Positions 24,636-34,429 of a stretch of DNA of 52,767 bases are shown here, piece after piece (position 1 is the first letter of the stretch; each line of letters opens with the position of its first letter). Origin of the DNA: a virus; the IMG/VR virus record IMGVR_UViG_3300042319_001969, positions 1 to 52,767 of that record; one strand, given 5' to 3'. The translations under genes were made by a program, and so were the position numbers. Below the pieces are notes generated by a model. It was not told the DNA's origin and ran no database searches. It saw nothing but the letters and a program-made list of their open reading frames with translations.

Positions 24636-25973
24636 TTAACTTCCTCCGTTAATTAGTTTTCTAAACGGTGATACTGCTCTATCGGGCAATGCAGCAATAA
24701 GACCTGCTCTACCTGTTCCATACACAATAATACCAGTTCCACTTGCACTTGTTTTTGAATTGGGTAATTGCGACAAAGAGTTATTGTCCGTAGGATATAC
24801 CGAAGCGTTATAAGTAATTGTAGATAAGGAAATACAACTGCCTAAAAAAAAAGTTCCAATAGATGTTACTGTAGAAGGAATAGTTAGTGGTTGGTTAAAA
24901 TTTCCTGCAGAGTTTAAAAAAGTATTTCCAATAGATGTTACTGAAGAAGGAATAGTTAGTGGTTGGTTAAAAACTCTTGAAGCAGATAAAAAATTACTTC
25001 CAATAGATGTTACTGAAGAAGGAATAATTAGTGGCTGATTGAAAGAATCGCCATCTGCTAAAAAAAAATTTGGAAGAGAAGTTATACCCGAAGGAATCGT
25101 TACAGGTTGATTAAAATTTTTCATCTGCCCAAGAAAACTTTGCCCAATGGTTGTTAGGCTTGAGGGAAGAGTTAGTGGTTGGTTGAATGATGCTAAGCTA
25201 AATAAAAAACCAGACCCAACGGCTGTTAGGCTTGAGGGAAGAGTTAGTGGCTGATTGAAAGAACTTGCATTACTTAAAAAACTTTGCCCAATAGATGTTA
25301 TATTAGAAGGGATAATTAGTGGTTGATTGAAAGAACTTGTATTACTTAAAAAACTTGCTCCAATTATTGTTGAACTTGTCGGTGTTGGTAATGTTAATGG
25401 TTGGTTAAACAAAGTGCAATTAGACAAAACAGCACTAACGTTTAACGATGTTGCTCTTCCAATTAAAACATTTAAGACTTGATACGCATATATATTATTA
25501 TATAAAGTTGTGGTGGTTGAAAAATTGGGCAAAGTCGTGCTTACGATAAACCGATAGTTTGTTCCTGTGGTCGCTGTGCCTACAGTTCCTTCAGTTCCAT
25601 CTTTGGTAATGTTCAAATAAGCAAACGTTAGGTTTTCTACCCCTGTTAAAGTTGTTCCATAATGTGCATGAAGTCCTCTATAAGTAATACTTTGACTATC
25701 TTTGACACAAGTAATGTCAAAAAACTTCAACGAGTTTGTAGCACTTGTAACGATAAAATTCACGGTAACGTTTCGTGTTCCGTTATTGATTATGGTTGCT
25801 CTGCCAGTTAAACCTGTAATCGTAATGTTATGCGTTAAGGATTTATATTCATAATTGTTTTCGTAAGATATATTATTATCTTTTGCAGTGATTGGAACTG
25901 TTGCCCCTGTAAAGATACCTTGTGTTTGAATAGAAGGTAAACCTCCACCTACTACGCTATTAATTATTGGCAT
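24636..25973 (-). CDS. Repeat-bearing tail fibre / receptor-binding protein, 445 aa
   Basis: The N-terminal 190 residues are beta-rich and Thr/Asn-rich. From about residue 188 come eight repeats of about 24 residues with consensus FNQPLTIPSSVTSIGxxFL, a pattern close to the BspA/DUF285-type leucine-rich repeats seen on cell surfaces of Gram-positives and mycoplasmas. The C-terminal 60 residues cap the repeats. Location behind two fibre proteins makes a host-binding tip likely. Repeat number could vary between strains. The gene starts 3 bases after the 182-aa fibre stop. Confidence 0.78.
   Translation of the reverse strand: MPIINSVVGGGLPSIQTQGIFTGATVPITAKDNNISYENNYEYKSLTHNITITGLTGRATIINNGTRNVTVNFIVTSATNSLKFFDITCVKDSQSITYRGLHAHYGTTLTGVENLTFAYLNITKDGTEGTVGTATTGTNYRFIVSTTLPNFSTTTTLYNNIYAYQVLNVLIGRATSLNVSAVLSNCTLFNQPLTLPTPTSSTIIGASFLSNTSSFNQPLIIPSNITSIGQSFLSNASSFNQPLTLPSSLTAVGSGFLFSLASFNQPLTLPSSLTTIGQSFLGQMKNFNQPVTIPSGITSLPNFFLADGDSFNQPLIIPSSVTSIGSNFLSASRVFNQPLTIPSSVTSIGNTFLNSAGNFNQPLTIPSTVTSIGTFFLGSCISLSTITYNASVYPTDNNSLSQLPNSKTSASGTGIIVYGTGRAGLIAALPDRAVSPFRKLINGGS
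24835..25409 (-). repeat. Eight tandem 72-bp coding repeats
   Basis: Imperfect tandem repeats of 72 bp encode the 24-residue FNQPL units. The first unit is 26 residues long. Units share blocks such as ggttggttaaa or ggctgattgaaa on the plus strand and differ at scattered sites, indicating old duplications with exchange between units. Confidence 0.85.
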
Positions 25974-25976
25974 ATG

Positions 25977-26525
25977 TTAACCCCTCACCACTACAACATC
26001 AATACTTGCTGTGGGTGTTATTGAGCAAGTAAAGGTAATTGAGTTAGTTCCTTGTGCTGTTGCACGAACTTCAGCTGAAACAAAATTGGTATAACTTGCA
26101 GAAGCAGGACTAATCCATAAAAAACTTGAAGCAGTCACACCACTTACTGTTTTTGTGGCAGAATTAGCAGACCAATCGCCAGAAGCAATCGTAACGGTTG
26201 TAGAAACTAAAGGAGTTGCCCAAGTTGGAACACCACCACTAACAGTTAAAACTTGTCCAGTTGTTCCAATACTTCTTGTATGCCAACCATAATAATCTCC
26301 AAAAAGAATAACACCTTGATTACTTCCACCACCAGGAGCGCTATAAGCACCAGGAAAGGTACTTCCAGTAAGGGTGTTTGTTGGTAAGTCGGATAACGTG
26401 TGATTATGAGAAGTAGGCGTAAAAGTAGTAGGTTTACTGTCTATTTGTCCCCAAGTAGTAGTAGGATACAGTACATCATATACTGCACCTACTTTACGTT
26501 TTAATGTAATATCTAAAAGGGCCAT
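25977..26525 (-). CDS. Short tail-fibre protein, 182 aa
   Basis: The first ~28 residues (LDITLKRKVGAVYDVLYPTT) match those of the 442-aa fibre, so both probably dock to the same virion site. Then come SHNHTLSDLP, a collagen-like turn-rich part with GGGSNQGVILFGDYYGWHTR, and a beta-rich C-terminus similar to trimeric fibre tips. It may be a truncated paralogue or an alternative fibre. Confidence 0.78.
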   Translation of the reverse strand: MALLDITLKRKVGAVYDVLYPTTTWGQIDSKPTTFTPTSHNHTLSDLPTNTLTGSTFPGAYSAPGGGSNQGVILFGDYYGWHTRSIGTTGQVLTVSGGVPTWATPLVSTTVTIASGDWSANSATKTVSGVTASSFLWISPASASYTNFVSAEVRATAQGTNSITFTCSITPTASIDVVVVRG

Positions 26526-26535
26526 TAATTAATCC

Positions 26536-27864
26536 TTAAAAGTCTGGGGTTGTAGCATCTAAGTCTAAGACTAAATCGCCATCGCTATCTGCAGCAGCGT
26601 TATAGTATATTTCTGGGCGATTGTTTAAAGAAGTGCTTGACGCAGCATCCGTAATTCCATAACCAGCAAGAGTTGTTGGTTTAGAAGTTAATGAAGCAAA
26701 GGTATGAGTGTGGTCACCTAAAGAAACTGTAGTAGAAGTAGTACCTGTAGGAATACGACCAATTGCAAACGTACCAGTAGTAATTTTAGCTGTGTCTAAT
26801 GCAGGAATATCTGTAGCAGCTAAAGTAGTACCTGCAGTAACTAAACCTTTAGCATCATACGTAATCTTAGTGTTTGTAGCACCCGTAATTGCAGCATTTG
26901 CTACTACTGCGTCTGTAATGCCATATCCGCTTAATGTAGTGGGTTTGCTAGTAATATTAGCAAATGCGTGAGCGTGTGAATCGTCTGCAACTGCAACTGT
27001 TAAAGTTACATCAGTACTGCCATCAATAGACACACTGCCTGAAGCATCTCCGTTAAGAGTAAGAGTTCTTGCAGTAGCCCATTTAGAAGCAGCAGCTGCA
27101 GTAGAACTTATCCCAAGGTATTGAGAGTGCGTATGGTTTGCTCTAGCAAGTTTATCAGCAGTAATACCATTTAAATCAGTTCCAGCAGTATAAGTTAATC
27201 CTAATAAGTTTCCTTCAGTGATAACCGTGCTTCCAGTTAAACCAGTTAAGATTCCACCATTGCCATCAGATAAGGTTGCAATACCAGGCACAGTGTCAGA
27301 GGCAGCATTATAAGTATTATTAATAATTGAGAAAGTAAATTCTTCGTCATCTAAATCACCCGCTGTGTCGCTGTATTTTGTAAATACAACTATATCTCCG
27401 GCTTCTAATGTAACTGGTGAAGTTGAGTCAGCTTCATCACCTGGAGTTAATACATGATATCTATATACTGGACCAAGGGTGGTTTGGTCTGTCCAAGATA
27501 ATGTAGTTGTTGAAGCACAAACCCAAAAATAACCATACATATTTTCATAATCGCCACCTGATAAAGCTACTAATTGTGCGACTAAACCAGTAGTTGCAGC
27601 ACTTAATGAAGCAGTTCCACCGATTGTTCCAACAAGATAAAAACCACGACCAGCACCAGTAATAAATGCTGGAAGGTTCGCAACAGGAACTTTGCTGCTT
27701 GAATCCAACGGAGCAACTCCGTTTGCTGCACCTCGTGCAGTTGTATTAATTTTTGCATCAAGTGCAGTTTGTAATCCTACAACCTGACCAATAACCGTAG
27801 TAGGGTATAAAACGTCATAGCTTGCCCCTACTTTTCTTTTAATTGTAATGTCTAAATTTGCCAT
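26536..27864 (-). CDS. Tail fibre protein, 442 aa
   Basis: N-terminal docking segment LDITIKRKVGASYDVLYPTT is shared with the downstream 182-aa protein. The middle is an Ala/Thr/Ser-rich beta region with tandem fibre motifs: DSHAHAFANITSKPTTLSGYGITDA and later DHTHTFASLTSKPTTLAGYGITDA in part, a repeat common in phage tail fibres (His-x-His metal-binding triple-stranded shafts). The C-terminus ends in a short DGDLVLDLD tail without an evident chaperone domain. RBS AGGGAAGA. Confidence 0.82.
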   Translation of the reverse strand: MANLDITIKRKVGASYDVLYPTTVIGQVVGLQTALDAKINTTARGAANGVAPLDSSSKVPVANLPAFITGAGRGFYLVGTIGGTASLSAATTGLVAQLVALSGGDYENMYGYFWVCASTTTLSWTDQTTLGPVYRYHVLTPGDEADSTSPVTLEAGDIVVFTKYSDTAGDLDDEEFTFSIINNTYNAASDTVPGIATLSDGNGGILTGLTGSTVITEGNLLGLTYTAGTDLNGITADKLARANHTHSQYLGISSTAAAASKWATARTLTLNGDASGSVSIDGSTDVTLTVAVADDSHAHAFANITSKPTTLSGYGITDAVVANAAITGATNTKITYDAKGLVTAGTTLAATDIPALDTAKITTGTFAIGRIPTGTTSTTVSLGDHTHTFASLTSKPTTLAGYGITDAASSTSLNNRPEIYYNAAADSDGDLVLDLDATTPDF

Positions 27865-27867
27865 ATT

Positions 27868-28314
27868 TTATCTTCCCTTAACATCATTTACTAAGATGTC
27901 TTGTAACTCGATAGCATTATCCAAATTACCTTGTAACGCTTTTAGAGTATTTTTAAATACATTTATATATTGGTTAGAAAAAGAAATTAATTTTTTATTT
28001 TCTTCTTCTAACTTCTTAATAGCATCTTCATATCTTTCAATAGAAGGAGTGCTGTTAATTTTGTTTTGTAATTCTGATATTTTATTAGAAAGTTCGTTTT
28101 TTTCTTTAATGCTTCTTTCTTTAAACTCAGCATATTGTTTGCTAATATTTGCAAGCTCAGAATTTTTAGTTTCAGTTAGTTTAGCTAATAAAGCTTCTTT
28201 TTCTTTTAAAATAGAAGCAATTTCTGCATCTTTTGCGTCTACAGCAGATGCTAAATGACGTTGTTCTTCAACTTTAGCTAACAATTCGTTTTTCTTCATA
28301 TCTTTGTATTCCAT
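27868..28314 (-). CDS. Coiled-coil protein, 148 aa
   Basis: Nearly the whole sequence is heptad-repeat helix (SILKEKEALLAKL, LSNKISELQNKI, IKKLEEENKKLISF). RBS AAAGGAG. It lies between a tail protein and the main fibre gene, so it is likely a fibre-linked or assembly factor. No enzymatic motif. Confidence 0.75.
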   Translation of the reverse strand: MEYKDMKKNELLAKVEEQRHLASAVDAKDAEIASILKEKEALLAKLTETKNSELANISKQYAEFKERSIKEKNELSNKISELQNKINSTPSIERYEDAIKKLEEENKKLISFSNQYINVFKNTLKALQGNLDNAIELQDILVNDVKGR

Positions 28315-28324
28315 ATTTTCTCCT

Positions 28325-29077
28325 TTATGGTTTTATATCGTACCAGAAGTCGCCTGTAACTTGACCTATAGGTTCGTTTTGAGCTACTTCAATCCATAAG
28401 CCGCCTTCTGCTCTATAGTTTATTTCATATACGAATATTTTACCGCTACCATTGTTTTTAAGTTCTGTAATAGTAGCTAACCATAATGCAGCATTAGGCC
28501 TGTCTGGAATAGTAGTTGAGTACTTAGCAGCTTCTGTAGCTGATAAATACAATCTACTACCTTCCATTATACCACTTATACTAGCACTGTCAACAATATT
28601 TGCAAAATTTGCAACATCTACGTTTCCAAATACTAATACTGGAGTAAAAGCATTTTTAATTGACGAATATCGTAAAACTCCAACCATCTTAGATTTAGTC
28701 GGGTCAGACGCTATAGCAGTAGTAAATAGTTTATGACTACCTTGAGCTCCTGCCCAACTTACTGGAGCTCCGGCTGGAAGGTCTAAATTGCTATCGTTTT
28801 TACCAATATCTCCTAATTTATTGTAATAATCAATTTGGTCGCTAAGAGTTTTTAAGTTTTCAATTACAGCAACCATTACTTCTGTTATAGTAAGTCCTTG
28901 GCTAAGACTACGCTTTACTTGTTCAAATAGCTGGTTCCAGTCATTTATAGTAACGCTTTTGCTAGCTAAAGTCTTAAATAAAGGAATATACCAAGTAGGA
29001 AGGTTGTTAAAACCTTCTATATTGTTTTCAAAATAGTTAATGATGTCATCTAATGTTGCATTAACTGGGATTGGCAT
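28325..29077 (-). CDS. Putative tail structural protein, 250 aa
   Basis: N-terminal 100 residues helical (DDIINYFENNIEGFN, EQVKRSLSQGLTITEVMVAV), C-terminal 150 residues beta-rich with aromatic clusters (GGLWIEVAQNEPIG, GDFWYDIKP). No known family. Its ATG overlaps the nozzle-protein stop by one base and it follows AGGAGA. A position after the nozzle and before the fibres suggests a baseplate or fibre-connector role. Confidence 0.7.
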   Translation of the reverse strand: MPIPVNATLDDIINYFENNIEGFNNLPTWYIPLFKTLASKSVTINDWNQLFEQVKRSLSQGLTITEVMVAVIENLKTLSDQIDYYNKLGDIGKNDSNLDLPAGAPVSWAGAQGSHKLFTTAIASDPTKSKMVGVLRYSSIKNAFTPVLVFGNVDVANFANIVDSASISGIMEGSRLYLSATEAAKYSTTIPDRPNAALWLATITELKNNGSGKIFVYEINYRAEGGLWIEVAQNEPIGQVTGDFWYDIKP

Positions 29078-32000
29078 TATTCTTCTCCTGGTAATGTTCT
29101 ATATTTATAATATACCACATAAATTTTAAATTTAGTAACGCTGTTTCCTGTAATAACGTGTCTAAGAGTTTTACCAAAACCATGGTGTCTAATACGTAAT
29201 TCTTTTAAGGTATTAATAATCTGTGAGTTATTTGTGTCAAATCCAGTATTTAAAACAGCTAAATCATCTAGACTATCATTCCAAAACGGAGAATCAGTTT
29301 CTACAGCTTTGTGAGCTATTTGTTTATGTCCATCTGTGTATACGTCTAATGTAACAGGTATTACTTCTTTAGAACTCTTTAAACCAAATGTAATTCTAGT
29401 TTCAACAAAGTTCTTTTCATACCCCATGTCATCTGACTTTTCACCGCTATCAATTTCAAACGAAATAGGAGTCACGGCGGTGAGTTCCCCGATTAATGGA
29501 TATTCTACATTTAAAACGTCACCGTATCCGATAATATCCACAAAAGCATCTGGGAACTTTTTATTAAAGTAGTATTGTTTACCATTAATATCTGTAATAA
29601 TAATGTTTTGAATATTATCAATAAACACTTGTTTAACTCTAATTGTGTATTCCATTAAAGTAAACACTCTAGTCCCATAATCATATTTTATTAATAATGT
29701 TTTGTCAGAAAGTGTCAAAAATATACCGTAATATGTTTCAGTAGTAAATCCAATAGTATCTAAAGGTTCTAAGTTTAATAATTCTCCTACAGGTTTGGAC
29801 AACTCAGATATGCTCAATATAGAATCTACTGATGAATTTGGATTTGGAGATAATGAAAATATCTTGCTACCATTTTTAAATAGTAACCCATTTAAAATAG
29901 GCATTAAAGTATTTCTATCAACTTCTGAAACCCCTGTAAAGGTATTAACAGCTTTATTTGTAAAACCATTGTTTATTTTAGTAATTAAATAAATAGCATT
30001 ATTAGTTGCTGCAATTAAATAGTCTCTCCAAGGAACCAAGCTGTTAACTTTGTTATCTTGACTAGCATCTAAGTCTAATACATTAGTTAAAGGAAATTCA
30101 AATGAATCTGTTTTAGAAACTAAAATGTTATTTTTAAATCCGGAGTTTCCAAAAGCGTATAGTGCTTTTTTATAATTTAATAATCCTAAAGCTTTACTTG
30201 GTTTTTCAATAACCACATTATCTACAACTACTTCGTTTGATAAAAGACTTGCAGTTTCTAAAAAACTTACAGTTTTTATGTTATTAATTTGATTTCTATT
30301 TATATAAGCTATATGACTACCTTTAAATAATAAAGAATGAACGCTAGTTCCTACCACATATTCGTATTCATTACCACTTCTATGGTAATTTACAGAAGAA
30401 GCAGGATAGCTTGTAAAATAAAATACTTTTTTAGCATCTTCGTAAACAAATTCAGATTTATTTTTAACAGTGTAGCAACTGTCATAAAAACTTTTAACAT
30501 TAGGTCTTTCTACAGTTAATTGAGTTGACACTGCAAAATTACCTACTTCTTTAACTTTAAGTACCGTATCTACAGTAATAAATTCATCTGTTAAAGAAGT
30601 ACTTCCTTCTCTTCCTAATAGACTATAATAATGCCCATAATTAACATCAGTTATTCTAGAGTTTCTAGATTCAATATCTGTACTTACAGATAAAAGATTT
30701 AACCAAGTAACATATGGTTGCTCAATCATAGTTGTAATAGATTTTAATGTTAACCCTGAGTTTTGCATTACGTTATTGTAAACATCAGTGTTATAAACTT
30801 TAGAAATGTTTACTTCTTGTTTAGGAACACTAATAACATTTAAATTATTTTTGTTAAGTAAAGCATAGTTTGGTTTAGTAAATACTGCTAAGTTTGAAAA
30901 TATATTATCAATTGTGCTTAAAGTATGAAGAGAAGAAACATATTGTCCAGAAATAGTATCTGCTATTTTTGTAGCAATAACAGGACTGCTTACTATTTCA
31001 TAGCTTTGATAAATAGAGTTGTTAAAACTAATATTAAAACCATCTACTTCTAAATTAGCATTAAAAGCATTGTGGTCAATTTCATTTATATTTGATAAAG
31101 TAAATCCACTTAAGCTAGAATTAATATAATCTTGTTTTTTAATACTTTTTGAGCTTAGCCCATAAATTTTATATTGGTCTTCTTTAATCACATCTAATGT
31201 AGGATTAATTTCTGTAAAGTCTCCATATAAAGTACTATTACCATTTATACCGGTATTTAATTTAGACGGTTCATTTGTAATTTCAGACCCTGAAGTTTTA
31301 GTTTTAATATTCCAAGGAAACACTGCCCAGGGTAATTTTTTCCAATTAGTAACGTAAAGGTTTTTAATTTTATGAGGAATATTAGGAAATTCTACTGTTA
31401 CAGTTTCAATACTTGAATCTAATAAAGTTGTAGAAGTTCCACTTTTTCTTAAATATTCAAATCTAATGTTTGGGCTTGGAGCTCCTGGGTATCCTGCTTG
31501 ATATTCTATTTCAGCACGAATAAACCAATTATTTCCTTCTAAAGTATATTGTGTAGTTTTATCTTCTTGTAAAACACTAATTTCTTGCAAATTGTTTTTA
31601 GTTTTTCTAATAGCTTCATTTTGTGCTACGCTTAAAAGAGGTAAAGTAGTTAAACCAGTATCTAAAAATACTTTAAATCTTTCTTCTAAATCGCTATTGC
31701 TTATAGGATTATAAGAAGAAAAACTATAAGGTCTAAGGTCATTAGTATTGATACCTAAATCGCTACTTCTATTAGTTGCAGTAGAAGGTGTAGTTTTTAA
31801 ATCTTGAATGTAAGTTTTATTTTCTTTACCTTCAATAATTTCATAACTAGGTAAAGCATATACCACAAATCTACGTGTTTTGTTATCCGATTTTACAAAT
31901 AAAACATCTGGTCTATTTAAAACATTATCTGCATCTGAAAATAATTCAAATGGAGTAACATTAATGCTTTTTAATTCTGATGTTACATCTACTTCATCTT

Positions 32001-32955
32001 TTCTAACTTTTAAATTAATTAAATAGTTAGCAAATTTAGTTTTAAATTCAGGACAGGTGTTATAATTAACGCCGTCAATAGTTTCTTCCCAAGAACAATA
32101 TATTTTAGTTTTAGGGTACTTTTTAATGTTAACAAATGCTTTTAAATATATTCCAGTACCTTCTGGAACTGATGCGGCAATAGTATATCTTGGGTTTGCT
32201 TTACTTCTAAGCAAAGTTTCTATATTTAAATTGTTTAATTGAGTAGCAATTACTTTTTTGGTAACGTGGTCGTATAATACATATTGCAAAATACCTAACA
32301 CGTCAAATGTTTGAGAGCTGTAATTATCTCTAACGTCTTGAAACACATCATTATAAAAATTAGGATTAAAAATAATACCTTCGCCTTCAGATGTTTTATT
32401 TAAGTTAATTTCTGTAGGTATGAGAGCTTCTAATACATGTTGATTATCTACAATTGTATGTTTAACAAATCTACTTCCAATATATCCATCTGGAAGTTTT
32501 ACTTCAATGTTATTAATAATAGTAGATGTGGAAAAATTAGAATATGTAACAGTATCATTAATTTTGTAATTATATGCGCTAGATAAATTAGCATTATAAA
32601 CTAAAATGTTTTCTTTACCATAAACATCTTTGTATTTAATGGGTACTAAAGTTCCAGTGCTATTATAAATACCATTACTAGTAATGTATAAATCATTTAA
32701 ACGATTTCCGTCAAAAGAATACACTACTTTATAGAATGTTCCAGTAACTCCTGCAGGTTTGTTTTTATAAAGTAAAATTGGGTCTCTTAAGATTAAAGAA
32801 CGGTCATCATCTACATCAAAGTTTTTAACAGTAAAAACACCTGACTTATCAGTAGGGCTATCAATACGTCTAATTCCTCTGACAGCAGAATAGCTAGAGG
32901 TTCTAGCAGAATCTATACTTCCAGAGTTGCCATTACGTCTTCTTTTTAAAGCCAT
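29077..32955 (-). CDS. Large tail protein, T7 gp12 nozzle / stabiliser-like, 1292 aa
   Basis: N-terminus KSGVFTVKNFDVDDDRSLILRDP and later segments (KALYAFGNSGF, SLVPWRDYLIAATNNAIYLIT) resemble the beta-propeller-bearing tail tubular/nozzle proteins of podoviruses, though this one is longer than T7 gp12 (794 aa). It is directly after the adaptor gene, which is the expected order. I chose the ATG at 32955 (MALKRRR); an upstream TTG would add three residues. Its start overlaps the adaptor's stop region. One GCGGTGAG copy is at 29477. Confidence 0.7.
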   Translation of the reverse strand: MALKRRRNGNSGSIDSARTSSYSAVRGIRRIDSPTDKSGVFTVKNFDVDDDRSLILRDPILLYKNKPAGVTGTFYKVVYSFDGNRLNDLYITSNGIYNSTGTLVPIKYKDVYGKENILVYNANLSSAYNYKINDTVTYSNFSTSTIINNIEVKLPDGYIGSRFVKHTIVDNQHVLEALIPTEINLNKTSEGEGIIFNPNFYNDVFQDVRDNYSSQTFDVLGILQYVLYDHVTKKVIATQLNNLNIETLLRSKANPRYTIAASVPEGTGIYLKAFVNIKKYPKTKIYCSWEETIDGVNYNTCPEFKTKFANYLINLKVRKDEVDVTSELKSINVTPFELFSDADNVLNRPDVLFVKSDNKTRRFVVYALPSYEIIEGKENKTYIQDLKTTPSTATNRSSDLGINTNDLRPYSFSSYNPISNSDLEERFKVFLDTGLTTLPLLSVAQNEAIRKTKNNLQEISVLQEDKTTQYTLEGNNWFIRAEIEYQAGYPGAPSPNIRFEYLRKSGTSTTLLDSSIETVTVEFPNIPHKIKNLYVTNWKKLPWAVFPWNIKTKTSGSEITNEPSKLNTGINGNSTLYGDFTEINPTLDVIKEDQYKIYGLSSKSIKKQDYINSSLSGFTLSNINEIDHNAFNANLEVDGFNISFNNSIYQSYEIVSSPVIATKIADTISGQYVSSLHTLSTIDNIFSNLAVFTKPNYALLNKNNLNVISVPKQEVNISKVYNTDVYNNVMQNSGLTLKSITTMIEQPYVTWLNLLSVSTDIESRNSRITDVNYGHYYSLLGREGSTSLTDEFITVDTVLKVKEVGNFAVSTQLTVERPNVKSFYDSCYTVKNKSEFVYEDAKKVFYFTSYPASSVNYHRSGNEYEYVVGTSVHSLLFKGSHIAYINRNQINNIKTVSFLETASLLSNEVVVDNVVIEKPSKALGLLNYKKALYAFGNSGFKNNILVSKTDSFEFPLTNVLDLDASQDNKVNSLVPWRDYLIAATNNAIYLITKINNGFTNKAVNTFTGVSEVDRNTLMPILNGLLFKNGSKIFSLSPNPNSSVDSILSISELSKPVGELLNLEPLDTIGFTTETYYGIFLTLSDKTLLIKYDYGTRVFTLMEYTIRVKQVFIDNIQNIIITDINGKQYYFNKKFPDAFVDIIGYGDVLNVEYPLIGELTAVTPISFEIDSGEKSDDMGYEKNFVETRITFGLKSSKEVIPVTLDVYTDGHKQIAHKAVETDSPFWNDSLDDLAVLNTGFDTNNSQIINTLKELRIRHHGFGKTLRHVITGNSVTKFKIYVVYYKYRTLPGEE

Positions 32956-32957
32956 AA

Positions 32958-33740
32958 TTACCAACCTTTAGTATAAAAGTATGTTGCTTCTAAACCATCA
33001 GGAATTCTCATGAATCCTTTAATGGCTCTAGTAGGTACTATAATTTGCGCAAATCTTGGGTCGTTAATACTTGCTTCTACATCTTCTGCGTACACTTCAT
33101 CTCCAGCTACTTCGTTAAGTCTGGCAAATGAAGGAACATCGTAGTTAGATTTTAATTGATTAAATCCTTGAATAAATTCATCTTGAAATGCAGTTGCGTT
33201 ACCACCATCTCTAGTACTTAGTGCTGCACAGACGTATGGCACTAAAAATAAAGTAACCCAATCAATAGGTAAATATAAACCAAGGTTAAATTCTAATGGG
33301 TTGTGATTACGGTCTGGGAACCAAAACGGTAATCCATTTACTTTCCATGCTTGAAAGTATTTAGACTTTTGAGTTGTGTAATCAATGTAAACTCCATATA
33401 GGTCATCAAAAGCAGTATAAACAGGAGCACCTGCTACTTTTAACATATACTTGTTTGTAGAAATGTCAAAATAATATACATTAGTATCACCTGCTGATGT
33501 AGTAGGTAATGCTACTGGGGAAGTGGGTTCTGAAGTTAATAAAACAACGTTTGGGATATTTAATTGCGAATTAGCATAATCTGTTACTAGTTTAGTAATA
33601 GGTTTAATACCAATGTGCATTAACGTGTTAATTTCTGACACTGATTGGTCAAAGTACACGTCCATATCTTCAAACGCAAATCCTGGAAAATTTAATCTTT
33701 TATTAATTTTAGAAACTACTTCGTCAACAGTAATTCTCAT
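32958..33740 (-). CDS. Head-to-tail adaptor (T7 gp11-like), 260 aa
   Basis: The N-terminus (DEVVSKINKRLNFPGFAFEDMDVYFDQSVSEINTLMHIG in part) has the helical pattern of phage connector/adaptor proteins, followed by a beta-rich middle and a final helix. Its position between capsid genes and the nozzle-like gene supports this. RBS AGAGG. It is preceded by a strong hairpin that may reduce readthrough from the capsid genes. Confidence 0.68.
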   Translation of the reverse strand: MRITVDEVVSKINKRLNFPGFAFEDMDVYFDQSVSEINTLMHIGIKPITKLVTDYANSQLNIPNVVLLTSEPTSPVALPTTSAGDTNVYYFDISTNKYMLKVAGAPVYTAFDDLYGVYIDYTTQKSKYFQAWKVNGLPFWFPDRNHNPLEFNLGLYLPIDWVTLFLVPYVCAALSTRDGGNATAFQDEFIQGFNQLKSNYDVPSFARLNEVAGDEVYAEDVEASINDPRFAQIIVPTRAIKGFMRIPDGLEATYFYTKGW

Positions 33741-33765
33741 TTATACCTCTTTTATATATTGGAAA

Positions 33766-33796
33766 GGCCCTAGTGAAAGGAGGGAAAGCTAGGGCC
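33766..33796 (-). terminator. Hairpin between capsid and tail genes (partial terminator)
   Basis: GGCCCTAG (33766-33773) and CTAGGGCC (33789-33796) form an 8-bp stem with a 15-base loop. On the minus strand it is followed by only three U's (TTTCC), so incomplete termination or mRNA stabilisation is more likely than a full stop. Confidence 0.6.
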
Positions 33797-33808
33797 CTTC
33801 CTATTTAG

Positions 33809-34408
33809 TTAGCCCAACGTAGTCTTAATATCAGGACTAGTGTCAGCACCAATTAAATCTAATTTAGCAATTCGTTCACGAGCGTGCTCATAATGGGTAC
33901 GATTAATGTAGTACGTAGTACCATCACAAGGAATTGCAACACGGACACCATTAACGGTGACTGATAAAAACGGACCGACAGATGTGGATAAGCTTCGTGG
34001 AATAGAGATTGGCATTTTTGGTTCGCTCTTAAACGCCATAAGCGTTTCTTGAGCTTCCATTAAACCGCGACCATCGACTTTGCTTGCATCTAAACGGTTA
34101 GTAAGACTAGAGGTAGAATTGACACGATTGTTCGTATCAATAGACGGCTGTTCGGGCTTCATGGACGAGATAGCTTTTGTAAAAGCTTCTGCCATTTGGT
34201 TAATAGACGCTTGTGCCGACGTATTGGTGATTTGCTGTTTTAAAGCAGCATTTTCCTTCATGACAGCATCCAGTGCTTGTGAAATAGAATTGTCGGTAGC
34301 CAGTTTCCCAGCTACCTTAATTCTTTCTGCACCGGAGGTTGCAATCGGGCCACCGCTACTCTCAGCATTAGCGATAGCTTCTTTGTTTGTGAGAGATTTT
34401 TCAGACAT
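33809..34408 (-). CDS. Hypothetical structural protein, 199 aa
   Basis: The N-terminal 100 residues are helical and low-complexity (ALDAVMKENAALKQQI). The C-terminal part has a compact beta segment (SVTVNGVRVAIPCDGTTYYIN) and a helix (EHARERIAKLDL). Such proteins frequently follow the major capsid gene; decoration or head-completion roles are possible. RBS GGAGGAAAC. Confidence 0.7.
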   Translation of the reverse strand: MSEKSLTNKEAIANAESSGGPIATSGAERIKVAGKLATDNSISQALDAVMKENAALKQQITNTSAQASINQMAEAFTKAISSMKPEQPSIDTNNRVNSTSSLTNRLDASKVDGRGLMEAQETLMAFKSEPKMPISIPRSLSTSVGPFLSVTVNGVRVAIPCDGTTYYINRTHYEHARERIAKLDLIGADTSPDIKTTLG

Positions 34409-34429
34409 GATTGTTTCCTCCGTTAATCA

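Noticed and set aside
24835-25409. CRISPR-like or satellite array
   Set aside because: The 72-bp units are an open frame encoding 24-residue protein repeats, with no spacers.
26708-28736. Plus-strand frames opposite the fibre and coiled-coil genes
   Set aside because: Mirror frames of repetitive codons; no RBS and no conserved pattern.
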